From Sphingobacterium sp. ML3W (GTDB taxonomy: Bacteria > Bacteroidota > Bacteroidia > Sphingobacteriales > Sphingobacteriaceae), in NCBI RefSeq assembly GCF_000747525.1, contig NZ_CP009278.1, forward strand, positions 5,208,001 through 5,272,000: 64,000 nt of DNA. The letters are read 5' to 3'. The position numbers and the translations under genes were made by a program. Under the pieces are notes generated by a model. That model was given only the letters and a program-made list of their open reading frames with translations, did no database searches and was not told the origin of the DNA. This document shows positions 16,559 to 25,938 of the stretch, one piece after another (the stretch's first letter is position 1; every line of letters begins with the position of its first letter).

Positions 16559-19500
16559 TCAAAAGTCCAACCTAAGTCCAAATGCAAAGCTTTTTGGCGC
16601 CACATAATCCGCAATGGGAAAATCCGGGTCCAGGCCGTAACGGTTCGCTTTCCAGAGAATACCCAGATTACGGGCATATCCATAAAGCTGTACATGCTTA
16701 AATACCGATCCTGGTAACATAGTTACCGGAAGATCATAGGAAAAGCTGACGTCCTGCAGCCGCACATGGCTGCCGCTGGGCACAAAATTTTCATATTGCT
16801 CAAACATGGCGTACAGATTATCCGACGGATCCCCGGATGTTGCCGGAATATCTGTCCAGCGTTCATCCCCTGGATTCTGCCACCGGTTCAGGTAATCCAT
16901 ATGATACTGAAGCCTGTATTCTCCTTCGGGAACGGTTGTCGAACGCCGGAATACATGTCCCATTTTCCATGAAATAAGGAAAGAAAGGCTCATGTTCTTC
17001 CATCTGATCTCATTGCGTAAAGAACCATAGACGGTCGGGACCGTGACCCCCGCGGCGATGAGATCTCGGGGCGAAAGGCTGTTAAAATAATCAACGCCGT
17101 TTCTGGTGCGCTTCCCGTCAAGGAACATCATTACTGTGCCATCACCGGGATCGAGCGAGTATCGGGGCAGTGCAAATAGAACATCCTTGCTCTTACCGAC
17201 CACAGGAAAAGAAGGAGGAAGCAGATAATTGTATAATCCGATATTATTATTTGCTGAATACCCGGTGACCTCATTGTGGACAATGTTGAAAAGGAGCGTA
17301 CTGTTCCAGTTAAAAGCTCCAAGGATATTCCGACTGCTGAGCTGGATGTCCATTCCTTTTGTTTTCAGGTCCGCATAGTTGATCAGGTTTGATTTTTCAG
17401 CGAAACTTTCCGGATAGATTCCGGTACTCGGGGGCACAACCCTGGCTCCGATCAGGTCATTTGCGTTTTTTATGTAATAATCGGCGCTTACCGAAATACG
17501 ATTATCGAGTAATCGGGTATCCAGACCCAGATTAAATGTTTTCACCTGTTCCCAGCGCAGGGACGGATTTCCGATACTCCGCACAATGGCCCGTGGAAGC
17601 CCGGTGTTTTCACCCGTAGCGGAATGGTCGATAGTAGGCAGGGAACTTACATTTTTATTGACGTTTCCGGCAATGCCATATGTGGCCCTCAGGCGCAGAT
17701 AATCCATTTTCGAAACTTTGAACCAGGATTCTTTTGTAAGATCCCAACTTGCACCCGCCGACCATAACGGAGTTCCTTTCTGGTTTGTTTTCACCCCGAA
17801 CAGGTTTGACCCGTCCCATCGGAGTGAACCGGAAAGAATATACCTGGTTTTATAGGTGTAGCTTGCATTTCCAAAATAGGACAGGTAACGGTCTGTAAAC
17901 TGCTGTTTTGCAGAAAGAGGGGCCAGGAGTCTTGACCTGCCGCTGGGACGTGTTTTATAATTTTCGGTATAGTTGTAATTGTTGTCTCCTATCAACAGAT
18001 CTGGGTCATAATTGTACAAGGTATAGCCTGGGTTTGATGCCTGTATCATTTCCCTGACCTCAGCTCCCGTCAGCACCGTTATCTCATGTTCTCTACCAAG
18101 ACTCTGCGAATAGTTCAGCTGCGTGCGGGCAGAATGGCTCCCCGAGAAAGTGGACGACAGTTCACGGAATACACCCCCATAGGGGATGATCTGCGTGCCG
18201 TCGGCCTGCGTGAAGCGGTTGACGATATTGCGCGCATAATAGCTATCCTTATCATACTCGGCCGTACTAGATGAGTTTCCCCTGATATATTGATAGCTTG
18301 CGCTGATGTTGAAATGCGGGAGAAAATCGTACCTCAGTCCCAGGTTTGCCCTGAGCTCATCGCTATTGCCCCGCTTGTCCATAAGCCCACGTTCCTCCAG
18401 CGGGCGGTATTGCCATCCCAGTAGGCCATTAACCTCTGCCTGACCCACATAGACCTGCCTGTATTCTTTGATGACAGCTGCAGGATTTCCGTTTTCATCC
18501 GCTAATCTCGTGTAGGGGGAAAGACCGACATTTGTGGCGTTTCCCTTAAGGTCGTCCAATGTGAGCTGGTTATTCTGATTATTCTGTCTGCTGTACCATA
18601 ACGCCGTAGAAAGTTCCAGCTTGCGAAATGGCCTGAACGTATTCTGTAGGTTCAGGTTTATTCTATCGTTAGCACCTCCGATTTCGCTCAAGCGGTTTTT
18701 GTCATATCCTCCGGAGACATAATAGGTGAAATTCTCTCCTCCACCTCTGGCATTCAGCGCATATTGCTGGTACATGGCGGGTCGGTAAAGGTATTTCATC
18801 GCTTCGCTGCGGACTTCCGTATTTTTTAGAATGGCTTCCTTTCTCTCAAACTCTGCGCGACTGAGTGTCCCTTTATCCAGCGCGATCAGCATTTCCACAT
18901 ACTCAGGGAACGGAGTCTGCTGGGCATTTTCCAGATAATATCCGCCCTTTTCGTATTTTTCTTTTTCAATCGCCATGACAGTCTCAGATGGGAGACGGTT
19001 TCGTCCATATAGCAGGCCGGGCTTCTGTCCGATGGTCAGGTTACTATTGATAGAGAGCTGACCTTTCTGTCCATATTGTCCTTTTTTTGTCGTGATCACG
19101 ATCACACCATTTCCTGCACGTGCTCCCCATATTGAAGCTGCTGCACCATCTTTCAGGATCGTGATGTTATCAATATCATTCGGATTTATGGAGCTGATAT
19201 CACCGTCGTAGGGAAAGTTGTCCACAACAATAAGCGGGCTTGCATCGGACTGTATGGTCGCAAGTCCCCTTACACGGATATCTGATGCTTTGGTCCCGCC
19301 CGGCGTAACAAACTGGACACCGGGAGCGATGCCGTCAAGCCGCTGAAGGATATTTCCACCCACAGAACGGTTCATCAGTTTATTGTCAATGACAGTAAAA
19401 GACCCCGTAGCCCTTTCTTTTGGAATCGTGTAGAATCCGGTATTGACAACCTGAACTTCGTCAATTGTATTACTGATTTTTTCTAGAGCAATAGTCAGGG

Positions 19501-19759
19501 TGCTGGTACCCGAATTAACTCCTATATTCTGGCTGCTGTACCCCATAAAACTGATGGACAGGGTGTCCGGTAGTCCCGCATTGCCAAAAGAAAAGTAACC
19601 GTTTTTGTCTGTCTTTGTCAAAATACCTGACTTTTTTAATTTCAGTGTTGCATCGTACAGTGGTGTACTGTTTTCATCCCTTACATATCCCGAAATTTGG
19701 GCATTTACAGTAAAGAGGGAAAATAACAATAGGATGGTGATGGTTAAACGTTCTTTCAT
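16559..19759 (-). CDS. SusC/RagA family TonB-linked outer-membrane transporter
   Basis: 1,066 residues. Signal peptide (MKERLTITILLLFSLFTVNAQ), carboxypeptidase-like regulatory domain (GYVRDENSTPLYDATLKLKKSG to about residue 100), then the plug with the SusC marker VRGLATIQSDASPLIVVDNFPYDG and the NPNDIDNITILKDGAAASIWGARAGNGVIVITTKKG motif, then the 22-strand barrel ending in ...KSFAFGLRLDF with terminal Phe. It imports the ligand held by SusD, powered by TonB-ExbBD. Substrate cannot be told; no glycosidase or peptidase gene is adjacent. Base composition is more GC-rich than in flanking genes. Confidence 0.95.
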   Translation of the reverse strand: MKERLTITILLLFSLFTVNAQISGYVRDENSTPLYDATLKLKKSGILTKTDKNGYFSFGNAGLPDTLSISFMGYSSQNIGVNSGTSTLTIALEKISNTIDEVQVVNTGFYTIPKERATGSFTVIDNKLMNRSVGGNILQRLDGIAPGVQFVTPGGTKASDIRVRGLATIQSDASPLIVVDNFPYDGDISSINPNDIDNITILKDGAAASIWGARAGNGVIVITTKKGQYGQKGQLSINSNLTIGQKPGLLYGRNRLPSETVMAIEKEKYEKGGYYLENAQQTPFPEYVEMLIALDKGTLSRAEFERKEAILKNTEVRSEAMKYLYRPAMYQQYALNARGGGENFTYYVSGGYDKNRLSEIGGANDRINLNLQNTFRPFRKLELSTALWYSRQNNQNNQLTLDDLKGNATNVGLSPYTRLADENGNPAAVIKEYRQVYVGQAEVNGLLGWQYRPLEERGLMDKRGNSDELRANLGLRYDFLPHFNISASYQYIRGNSSSTAEYDKDSYYARNIVNRFTQADGTQIIPYGGVFRELSSTFSGSHSARTQLNYSQSLGREHEITVLTGAEVREMIQASNPGYTLYNYDPDLLIGDNNYNYTENYKTRPSGRSRLLAPLSAKQQFTDRYLSYFGNASYTYKTRYILSGSLRWDGSNLFGVKTNQKGTPLWSAGASWDLTKESWFKVSKMDYLRLRATYGIAGNVNKNVSSLPTIDHSATGENTGLPRAIVRSIGNPSLRWEQVKTFNLGLDTRLLDNRISVSADYYIKNANDLIGARVVPPSTGIYPESFAEKSNLINYADLKTKGMDIQLSSRNILGAFNWNSTLLFNIVHNEVTGYSANNNIGLYNYLLPPSFPVVGKSKDVLFALPRYSLDPGDGTVMMFLDGKRTRNGVDYFNSLSPRDLIAAGVTVPTVYGSLRNEIRWKNMSLSFLISWKMGHVFRRSTTVPEGEYRLQYHMDYLNRWQNPGDERWTDIPATSGDPSDNLYAMFEQYENFVPSGSHVRLQDVSFSYDLPVTMLPGSVFKHVQLYGYARNLGILWKANRYGLDPDFPIADYVAPKSFAFGLRLDF

Positions 19760-19771
19760 ATTTCCTTCTTC

Positions 19772-20494
19772 TTAAAATGGTGATTTCCACATATCCTTCT
19801 CGGGAATGGCCGTAATTTCACCCGCCGCCATTTTCGTGAGGATAGGTTCCACATCTACTGTTGCATCGGTAATACCGACCAAGATTCCATTTTTTATCCA
19901 GGCCGAGGGGCCTGTAACAGATGTACCACAGAAATATGCATTTAGCAGGTACACCTCAGGACCTACAAGCTGTGGCGAAGTCCAACCCTTTTTTCTGGCA
20001 GTGAGCTCGGCCTTATAATCAAAGTCCAGCATGAGGCCGACAGACTGAACTTGACTATCATACTTTGGCCCAAGCTCTTTCCACTTATCCATAGATTCAA
20101 GACATGGCGCGCACCATGTAGCCCAAAAATCCAAAACAAGCATCCTATCCATGGAAAGCTCTCGTAATGTGACACTATCCCTGTCATATACATCGTTCAC
20201 TATACGCATGGGAAGGTCCATGATATCGTCTGGAACCATTTTTCCTATTTCAAGTGGAGATATCCGGCCCTTAATTACATTGTATTCAAACAAAGGGTAC
20301 TTCATCAGATTGGCGTCTGGATTAAAATGCAAAATCTGAGCACGGATATTATCCTTGTTTTCAATTTCGACAAAATAGGGGATATTTTGTCGTTCTATCT
20401 TTTTGGACATTTGCCCATCAGCCCCGCTGTCCTGGTGGGGCGACTGAGCTGATAAACTAAACATATAAAACACAGCAATGCATGTTAATAGCAT
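19772..20494 (-). CDS. TlpA-like thioredoxin-fold thiol-disulfide protein
   Basis: 240 residues from ATG 20494, with a signal peptide (MLLTCIAVFYMFSLSAQ). The thioredoxin active site is in LVLDFWATWCAPCLESMDKWKELG (WCAPC); the rest matches the TlpA/ResA periplasmic reductase pattern. The same frame is open to a TTG at 20662. The extra 56 residues contain a hydrophobic stretch (VKVILAPVLAIFQYLYF) and could be a true N-terminal membrane anchor, so the start is uncertain. First gene of tlpA-susC-susD (12 and 10 bases between genes), probably acting on disulfides of the transporter pair or its ligand. Confidence 0.8.
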   Translation of the reverse strand: MLLTCIAVFYMFSLSAQSPHQDSGADGQMSKKIERQNIPYFVEIENKDNIRAQILHFNPDANLMKYPLFEYNVIKGRISPLEIGKMVPDDIMDLPMRIVNDVYDRDSVTLRELSMDRMLVLDFWATWCAPCLESMDKWKELGPKYDSQVQSVGLMLDFDYKAELTARKKGWTSPQLVGPEVYLLNAYFCGTSVTGPSAWIKNGILVGITDATVDVEPILTKMAAGEITAIPEKDMWKSPF

Positions 20495-20675
20495 TCTTGT
20501 GCTCTTCAATGCATGTGAGGAAAAATATAAATATTGAAAAATTGCTAGTACTGGTGCAAGTATAACTTTTACGGTATCCAGTACTTTATAGACCAGTACT
20601 TCACTATTAATATCTCTAATACTTCTATTTATCCGCCACAAGACGTGTTTTAAGCGACTCAAAGAGTTGTCACAT

Positions 20676-21737
20676 TCAACATGAGTAAAATACTTGGCTA
20701 AAAAAATTAAAAGGCTTAAAAGCTCTTATTTGAGATAACGCATTCGCCAAGTAGGGATTAAGCAAGGATGAAGCCAGTCCTAAGCGTACATAGTGTGTTG
20801 ATAGTGCGTAAACGGGTACCGTTTTACACACTATCCATGCTTGGCAAACGCTTAGCATACGCTCTACACATGCTTGATTGGTAGTCAATCTAGCCTTGGC
20901 CGTGCGTTCAACAACTGAATCAACCTCCAAATTTAAGTTTCCTACTTCCCGACCAGAAGTCACATCGGTCATACTAATCCCGGTACCCTTCCAGTAGCTT
21001 CTCAGTACCTCTTTGGTACCTCTCCAGTAGCTTCGTAGTACACTCCTAGTACCTTTTCGGTACCTTCCCCGTGAACTAACAGTACTTAAACAGTACATTC
21101 TGGGTACCGGGTTCGTACTTCCTTCTATCCTGCTTCGAACCTCACCCATCCCTTGCACACCTCTGACACATCTCCCAAACATCGGCTGCCCAAGAAAAGG
21201 TAATTGGAAGGTAATTAAAAGGTACTTAGCAGGTCGTAAATACTTCGAAGCTGGTACGAACACAGTACGAAGCTGACCCGAATTTGAGAACAACCTATCC
21301 TCAATAACTCCTGTCCTGCAACCGACCTTATTCCCGCTTTCTTCTGAGCTTATTCTGCCATACTTCGGCTTTTTATCCAATTTTATTCGAGTTGGCTTTG
21401 AGTTTTCATACTGTTTGACTCGAAAAAAATTCGAAGCGGACTCGAAGCCCACTCGTAGAAAGTTAGAAGTTGGTGCGAAGTTGGTCAGAAGTTTAGCATG
21501 TTGACCTACGAAAAACGCAGTATGTTCTAATGCAATATTACATTCTGATGCTTTAGCATCAATAGACCGATAACTTGTCGTGAACCACACTAAGCAACGG
21601 TTTTTAATGGAATGAATGGACTGGAGAATCTCCCTTAAATAGGCAAGTTCTCTCCCACCCTTATAAAAATTGTTCATTTTTAAAGGTTTAAAAAACTGCG
21701 ACCTATTGACAAAGGAAACCCTTGTAAATACTAACAC
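20676..21737 (-). CDS. Doubtful 353-codon open frame over repetitive DNA
   Basis: An uninterrupted frame from GTG 21737 (first ATG 21677, MNNFYKGGRELAYL) to just upstream of tlpA. No signal peptide, helix pattern or family motif is recognisable. The middle is built of short repeats (RSYWRGTKEVLRSYWKGT) that follow the DNA repeats. The unusual length of the frame argues for coding; the repetitive, Arg/Ser/Thr-rich translation argues against. It may instead be a structured non-coding region that happens to lack stops on this strand. Confidence 0.25.
   Translation of the reverse strand: MLVFTRVSFVNRSQFFKPLKMNNFYKGGRELAYLREILQSIHSIKNRCLVWFTTSYRSIDAKASECNIALEHTAFFVGQHAKLLTNFAPTSNFLRVGFESASNFFRVKQYENSKPTRIKLDKKPKYGRISSEESGNKVGCRTGVIEDRLFSNSGQLRTVFVPASKYLRPAKYLLITFQLPFLGQPMFGRCVRGVQGMGEVRSRIEGSTNPVPRMYCLSTVSSRGRYRKGTRSVLRSYWRGTKEVLRSYWKGTGISMTDVTSGREVGNLNLEVDSVVERTAKARLTTNQACVERMLSVCQAWIVCKTVPVYALSTHYVRLGLASSLLNPYLANALSQIRAFKPFNFFSQVFYSC
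20786..21268. repeat. GTAC-rich repetitive block
   Basis: Fifteen GTAC tetranucleotides in 483 bases, against about two expected at random, many within GGTACC or AGTACC. On the minus strand GAAGCTACTGGA followed by GGTACC occurs twice about 36 bases apart. From 21241 to 21500 the repeated word becomes TTCGAA / CTCGAA / GCGAAG. Lies immediately upstream of the tlpA-susC-susD operon. Confidence 0.6.
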
Positions 21738-21752
21738 ACATACCCACCTGCT

Positions 21753-22127
21753 CCTAAGCCTAACTTAGGTCACAAATAAAAAAATAGGATTAATTTCGAT
21801 TTACCTAAGCACGTTTGAAAGAATTCATACAAGGTTATTTAATTGGCGTCACGTGCTTCAAGATAGGATGGTCATATCAATGACCTCACCTCCGAGCTAC
21901 TCGGGGGCGCTGATGATGTTTCTGAATTTTGTTTTTTTCATATCTGCATAAATAAAAATATAATTAATGCAGTGAGCTTCAGAAAAAAGCGGGCCTCTGC
22001 TCACTACTCCTCCCAGGCACGTTTGGACATAGTGAGTGAGCGCCCGCCCAAATCTATATTTTTTTAAATACAAATCCAAAAGCGGGCTTCACTCAGATTC
22101 TTGCGTCACTCATTTTGCCTGGGAGGA
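21753..22127. repeat. Nested inverted repeats in a 580-bp gap
   Basis: Between 21738 and 22318 I see no convincing gene but several inverted repeats: CCTAAG/CTTAGG (21753-21769), AAGCACGT/ACGTGCTT (21807-21858), GCGGGC...CTCACT against AGTGAG...GCCCGC (21989-22047), and TCCTCCCAGGCA (22008-22019) against TGCCTGGGAGGA (22116-22127). A further GCGGGC copy is at 22083. This may be a structured RNA, or the ends of a small mobile repeat. Confidence 0.5.
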
Positions 22128-22318
22128 ACAAGAAATTTGGTAAAAACTTTAACGGTTTTTCTACAAAAAATCTACTATTTTATACAAAATAGGAATTGAA
22201 AAACCTAAATATTATACAAATATATACAATTATGTATAATAAACAAGTGAATTTTGTAGAATTTCACTATTCTCTCTAGAAAATATATTGAATATCTTCA
22301 AGAGTAAAGAAAAATAGG

Positions 22319-22660
22319 ATGTCTGAAGAAAAAAATAGAGGGGAATTTTTAAACAAAATAATCACTCAAAAAGGAATAAACATTGGAAAATTAATGAAGC
22401 GAATAGGATACCATAGAACGACATATTATACCCACATTAAACAGTCAAAACTTGATTATTCTATTTTATCTAAATATGCAAAGGAAATCCCATATGACTT
22501 CGCAATAGAATTTCCTGAAATACGACAATATAATTATAGTATTGAACCTCAAAACAAAATTCAATCTGTTAAAGATGTAGAAGCAGATAGAGACAAATGG
22601 AAGGACAAATACTATGACCTTTTAGAAAAGTACAACAACTTATTAGAGCAATCCAAATAA
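22319..22660 (+). CDS. Small HTH-like protein of mobile-element type
   Basis: 113 residues. The N-terminal half looks like a Cro/C1-type helix-turn-helix (FLNKIITQKGINIGKLMKRIGYHRTTYYTHIK), and the C-terminal third is a coiled coil (VEADRDKWKDKYYDLLEKYNNLLEQ). Proteins of this shape are common in Bacteroidota prophages and integrative elements. No phage gene is adjacent. It converges on the ABC-type operon and may be a repressor or an element remnant. DNA target unknown. Confidence 0.6.
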   Translation: MSEEKNRGEFLNKIITQKGINIGKLMKRIGYHRTTYYTHIKQSKLDYSILSKYAKEIPYDFAIEFPEIRQYNYSIEPQNKIQSVKDVEADRDKWKDKYYDLLEKYNNLLEQSK

Positions 22661-22718
22661 TGTGACACTCCAATAAAGGAGTGCTTATCCTCCTATGTCC
22701 AATCAATTACAATATAAT

Positions 22719-24533
22719 TTAAAACTCGAAACCAAATAGCGTTCCACTCGGATTTTTATCGTTAAGTTCTAAAACCACATTATCCGGGCTAAAATAAATA
22801 GGATTTTCCTCTTCATCAGTAGGCAAATCGGACTTAATGACCGACAAAATATACTGAATATCATATTTAGAGGTAATCTCTTGAATCAATTTTAAAAGTC
22901 TAATTTTAATGCCATTATCTTGCTGGGATAAGACATCATCATGGTAGACAAAGCGAAAATAAGATTCTTCATTATTGGCAACCAATATAGCTAAGTCGAA
23001 AACTACGCAAAGAATTTTCCGATATGTCCTACCTTCATCCTTCGCTGTATCCATCGATAGTATACCTTTTGTCTTTATCACTGGAGGTTTGAAGTCCACA
23101 TTATTGTTCGAGTTTATAGACCATGATATATAAGTATCTTCGTCCATCACCTCTGAAAAATATTTAGAAAACTGATTGCGGATCAACTTATACTTCTCGT
23201 TAATCTCCGTATGATTACTTATTTCTTTTATTTCAGTTACTGTTGCCTCAATATCTTTCTTAAGTTCTTCTTTCTTTTTGTCTTCGGCAACAATTAAATC
23301 GATAACTTTTAGTTTTTCCTTTAGCTGTATAAGCTCCGATTCGAGCCTAGCCAATTCTTTTTGATAGGCTTTTAATTTTTTAAAGATATCTGTATCTTTT
23401 AAAAAGCTGAATAAATCTTCCTTCTTTGAATTTAAGGTTTGTAACTTGTCATTGACCTCCTGTAGCTCCTCAGATTTCTGTTTTAGCGTTTTACGTAAAA
23501 GTCGGTTTCGATCCTTTGTGAGCTCTTCATTAAATTTCAATAAATCTGCATAATCCTTTTTCAATTCGGTTGGGAAATATAATTTGGATTCATTGAATAC
23601 TTTCTCCACCTTATTGAGATCAAAAGAAATATTATTCTTGATGGAACTCTGCAGTTTATTAATATCGAAATTTAAATTATAGGACAGGGTATTTAATTCG
23701 GATATTTTATTCTCGATCTCATCAATCCCACTCTCAATCATTCTTTTGTCTTGCTCATAGAAGTTGAGTTGATCTATTTTTGATTCGGCGTCTTTTGTCT
23801 TCGACTCCTGTAATCCTATCTGAGCTATTATCTCATCCCTATCGGTGTTGTTAATTGAAAAGTCCTGCTTCAATTGAGCTATATGATCATTGATCCTTTC
23901 TTGCTTCTCATCGTTTCGATATTTTCTTCTTAAAACATCGCCGTTGAATCCCAGCAAGTCGAACATAAAGGGCTTCCAATCAATATCCTTTCCCCCTTTA
24001 AATTTGGATAATCGATAAACATCTTCATAATCCGGTTGCATCCGAATACAGTAGTTTACAGCCTTTCTATAATCGTACTCTTTATTTTTGAACAAATCAA
24101 ATTTGAAATACTCTGCCAACTTCTTTTTGGCAACTTCAATCCCCAAATCTTCATGTACCCAATTCAGAGGTGGTTCATAACCATCTGCACGTTGTTCATT
24201 TATACTTATAGACGTTTTAGTATGACTCTCCACACTTCTTTTTATGGTAAGATATCGACCATCATTCAATAATACCTCCAAGTAGAAAATATGGGATCTA
24301 AAAACTGGTTTATTATCGGCATCCAGTACCTTTAGAAGAAAATTATTCTTATCTATTTTCTTAATCAAAAGATAATCTATCAACTCTGCTAGCTTTGTCT
24401 TACCTAGATCATGCGAATTCTTTCGCTCTTTGGGGTCTGTTAATACATCTGCATAAATAATACTAAGACCTCTTAGGTTAAAGGTAATATCTTTGAATCT
24501 TGAATCACTACAAAATAATTTACTTAGCTTCAT
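22719..24533 (-). CDS. DUF2326 SMC-like ATPase (ABC-three-component system)
   Basis: 604 residues. A degenerate P-loop, NSHDLGKTKL (residues 39-48), lies near the N-terminus. A long coiled coil spans roughly residues 200-440, with heptad-rich segments such as LARLESELIQLKEKLKVIDL. The ATPase half returns at the C-terminus with ILCVVFDLAILVA and a Walker B-like strand FRFVYHDDVLSQQDNG. This RecN/Rad50-like split layout is that of DUF2326 proteins. Its ATG overlaps the stop of the small middle gene by four bases (ATGA). In ABC-3C systems the ATPase is thought to sense nucleic-acid ends or structures and license the effector; role here inferred from operon structure. Confidence 0.8.
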   Translation of the reverse strand: MKLSKLFCSDSRFKDITFNLRGLSIIYADVLTDPKERKNSHDLGKTKLAELIDYLLIKKIDKNNFLLKVLDADNKPVFRSHIFYLEVLLNDGRYLTIKRSVESHTKTSISINEQRADGYEPPLNWVHEDLGIEVAKKKLAEYFKFDLFKNKEYDYRKAVNYCIRMQPDYEDVYRLSKFKGGKDIDWKPFMFDLLGFNGDVLRRKYRNDEKQERINDHIAQLKQDFSINNTDRDEIIAQIGLQESKTKDAESKIDQLNFYEQDKRMIESGIDEIENKISELNTLSYNLNFDINKLQSSIKNNISFDLNKVEKVFNESKLYFPTELKKDYADLLKFNEELTKDRNRLLRKTLKQKSEELQEVNDKLQTLNSKKEDLFSFLKDTDIFKKLKAYQKELARLESELIQLKEKLKVIDLIVAEDKKKEELKKDIEATVTEIKEISNHTEINEKYKLIRNQFSKYFSEVMDEDTYISWSINSNNNVDFKPPVIKTKGILSMDTAKDEGRTYRKILCVVFDLAILVANNEESYFRFVYHDDVLSQQDNGIKIRLLKLIQEITSKYDIQYILSVIKSDLPTDEEENPIYFSPDNVVLELNDKNPSGTLFGFEF

Positions 24534-24766
24534 GAGATTGATTTAAAGGAGTCTGTTTTTTGTTCGTAACTTATCTGGTTCATTAAATACAGAAAGTTGA
24601 GTGCATAAGGAAAGTTGATTCTCGCATCGTCCCCCAATGATTGAAGAACTTTCTGCATTAGCGTATCATACTTTATAGCATAGAACGCATTAAGCTCTGA
24701 TAGAATAACCGAACTGATGTTAATAATAGAATATTTCAGATTTGTATGCCTGTCAGGTTTTATCAT
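24530..24766 (-). CDS. Small middle component of the ABC-three-component system (MC6-like)
   Basis: 78 residues from ATG 24766; an in-frame TTG at 24784 is less likely. MIKPDRHTNLKYSIINISSVILSEL and FPYALNFLYLMNQISYE match the layout of the short MC6-type middle components: a K-P-D-x-H start, a helix with Ser/Ile, and a later L-x-F-L-Y-x-x-x-x-I segment. Both ends overlap neighbours by four bases (ATGA at 24763-24766 and 24530-24533), implying tight translational coupling. Thought to bridge effector and ATPase. Confidence 0.7.
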   Translation of the reverse strand: MIKPDRHTNLKYSIINISSVILSELNAFYAIKYDTLMQKVLQSLGDDARINFPYALNFLYLMNQISYEQKTDSFKSIS

Positions 24767-25698
24767 TTTATCCCAATTAAACACTCATAGTACATATAGT
24801 GCAGCAAAGTGTAAATATGCCTTTTTCCTTTAATACTTTGACCATCACAGATCTTTTTGTATATGAATACAAACACTTGCTCAAAGTCTGCAAAGTTATC
24901 TCTTTTAATTTGAATTACATTCCTCAACTCGGCAGCGATATCAAAATATTGTTCTTTTAAGTCTTCATTTCTCACATCACTAAGAAAAGACTGTATCTTT
25001 TCAAAATCCTGCAAAGAATGTGCTAATATTTCATTTTCGAAATAAGATTGGCTCAACGTATTTTTTTTATTCTTTTCTTCAATTTTGATTCGATCAAGAT
25101 CAAATTTTATTTTTTCCACTTCGGCAATCAGTTCAATAGATAAACTTCCTAACTGTCCTCTAAAGGCGCCTATTATCTCTTTTATTTCATTTTCGGAAAA
25201 ATCAAAAGGAATGTGGTGCAAATCTAGACCAAATTCTTTAATGATAGTTTTATTCGGGTTTATGTATAAATCATTCAAAGATTCCTTTCCAATAATAATT
25301 ACATTTTCTAAACCTGTCTCTTTTTTGATTTTTTTTAAAATATCTTCACCTGAAATGCCAGAATATTTTCGATTAGTGAACAATACGTAACAATCTAATT
25401 CATTGTTCTCTTTTAGCTTTTTTATTTTCTTGATTTCCAAATCGATGATTGAGGAAAAATCCTTATCTGCGCATGAGGCAATTACATTGCTTGTGTGTTT
25501 CGCCTGAACAATAAATTTACCCTTCCAAGGCTCGTTAGTAGATGGAAAACATGAAGCAACTCCATGAAATTTTCCATCTCGTCCACCATCTTTTCCTTGA
25601 GCAAAAGAAATGACTCCCATGCCCAATAAATCTTGACATATACGGTTTGCCAATTTTTCGAAAACTGAATCTTCTAATAATTCTAATCTATAATCCAT
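24763..25698 (-). CDS. Restriction-endonuclease-like effector of the ABC-three-component system
   Basis: 311 residues. The N-terminal 110 or so fit a Mrr-like PD-(D/E)xK nuclease: GKDGGRDGKFHG with Asp41, followed by WKGKFIVQAKHT, giving the Q-x-K (Gln65, Lys67) variant of the active site, and a downstream helix pair. From about residue 155 comes an alpha-helical region (FGLDLHHIPFDFSENEIKEII), probably the C-terminal domain that contacts the middle component. First gene of the operon, ATG 25698. DNA cleavage as an anti-phage or anti-plasmid response is inferred. Confidence 0.7.
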   Translation of the reverse strand: MDYRLELLEDSVFEKLANRICQDLLGMGVISFAQGKDGGRDGKFHGVASCFPSTNEPWKGKFIVQAKHTSNVIASCADKDFSSIIDLEIKKIKKLKENNELDCYVLFTNRKYSGISGEDILKKIKKETGLENVIIIGKESLNDLYINPNKTIIKEFGLDLHHIPFDFSENEIKEIIGAFRGQLGSLSIELIAEVEKIKFDLDRIKIEEKNKKNTLSQSYFENEILAHSLQDFEKIQSFLSDVRNEDLKEQYFDIAAELRNVIQIKRDNFADFEQVFVFIYKKICDGQSIKGKRHIYTLLHYMYYECLIGIK

Positions 25699-25938
25699 AA
25701 TAGTACTTAGGCGCTAACCAAAAAAGCAGAGTTGCTTTGTCTTTTATACAATTGACCTTTCTATTTTAAACATATATAAAATTTAATACAAAAACAAAAT
25801 TAAAATGAAGGTAGCTCTACATCATATAGTATATTGTCCATTCTACTTAATTTATCGAAGAAATACGTTTGAAAATCTTAAATCTGATTTTGATTAAACA
25901 TAATAAATTAATACTTTAATCATTTAACAAAATAAATA

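Noticed and set aside
16559..16695. Upstream extension of the susD frame
   Set aside because: It runs inside the 3' end of susC in another frame; the lipoprotein signal at ATG 16548 sets the start.
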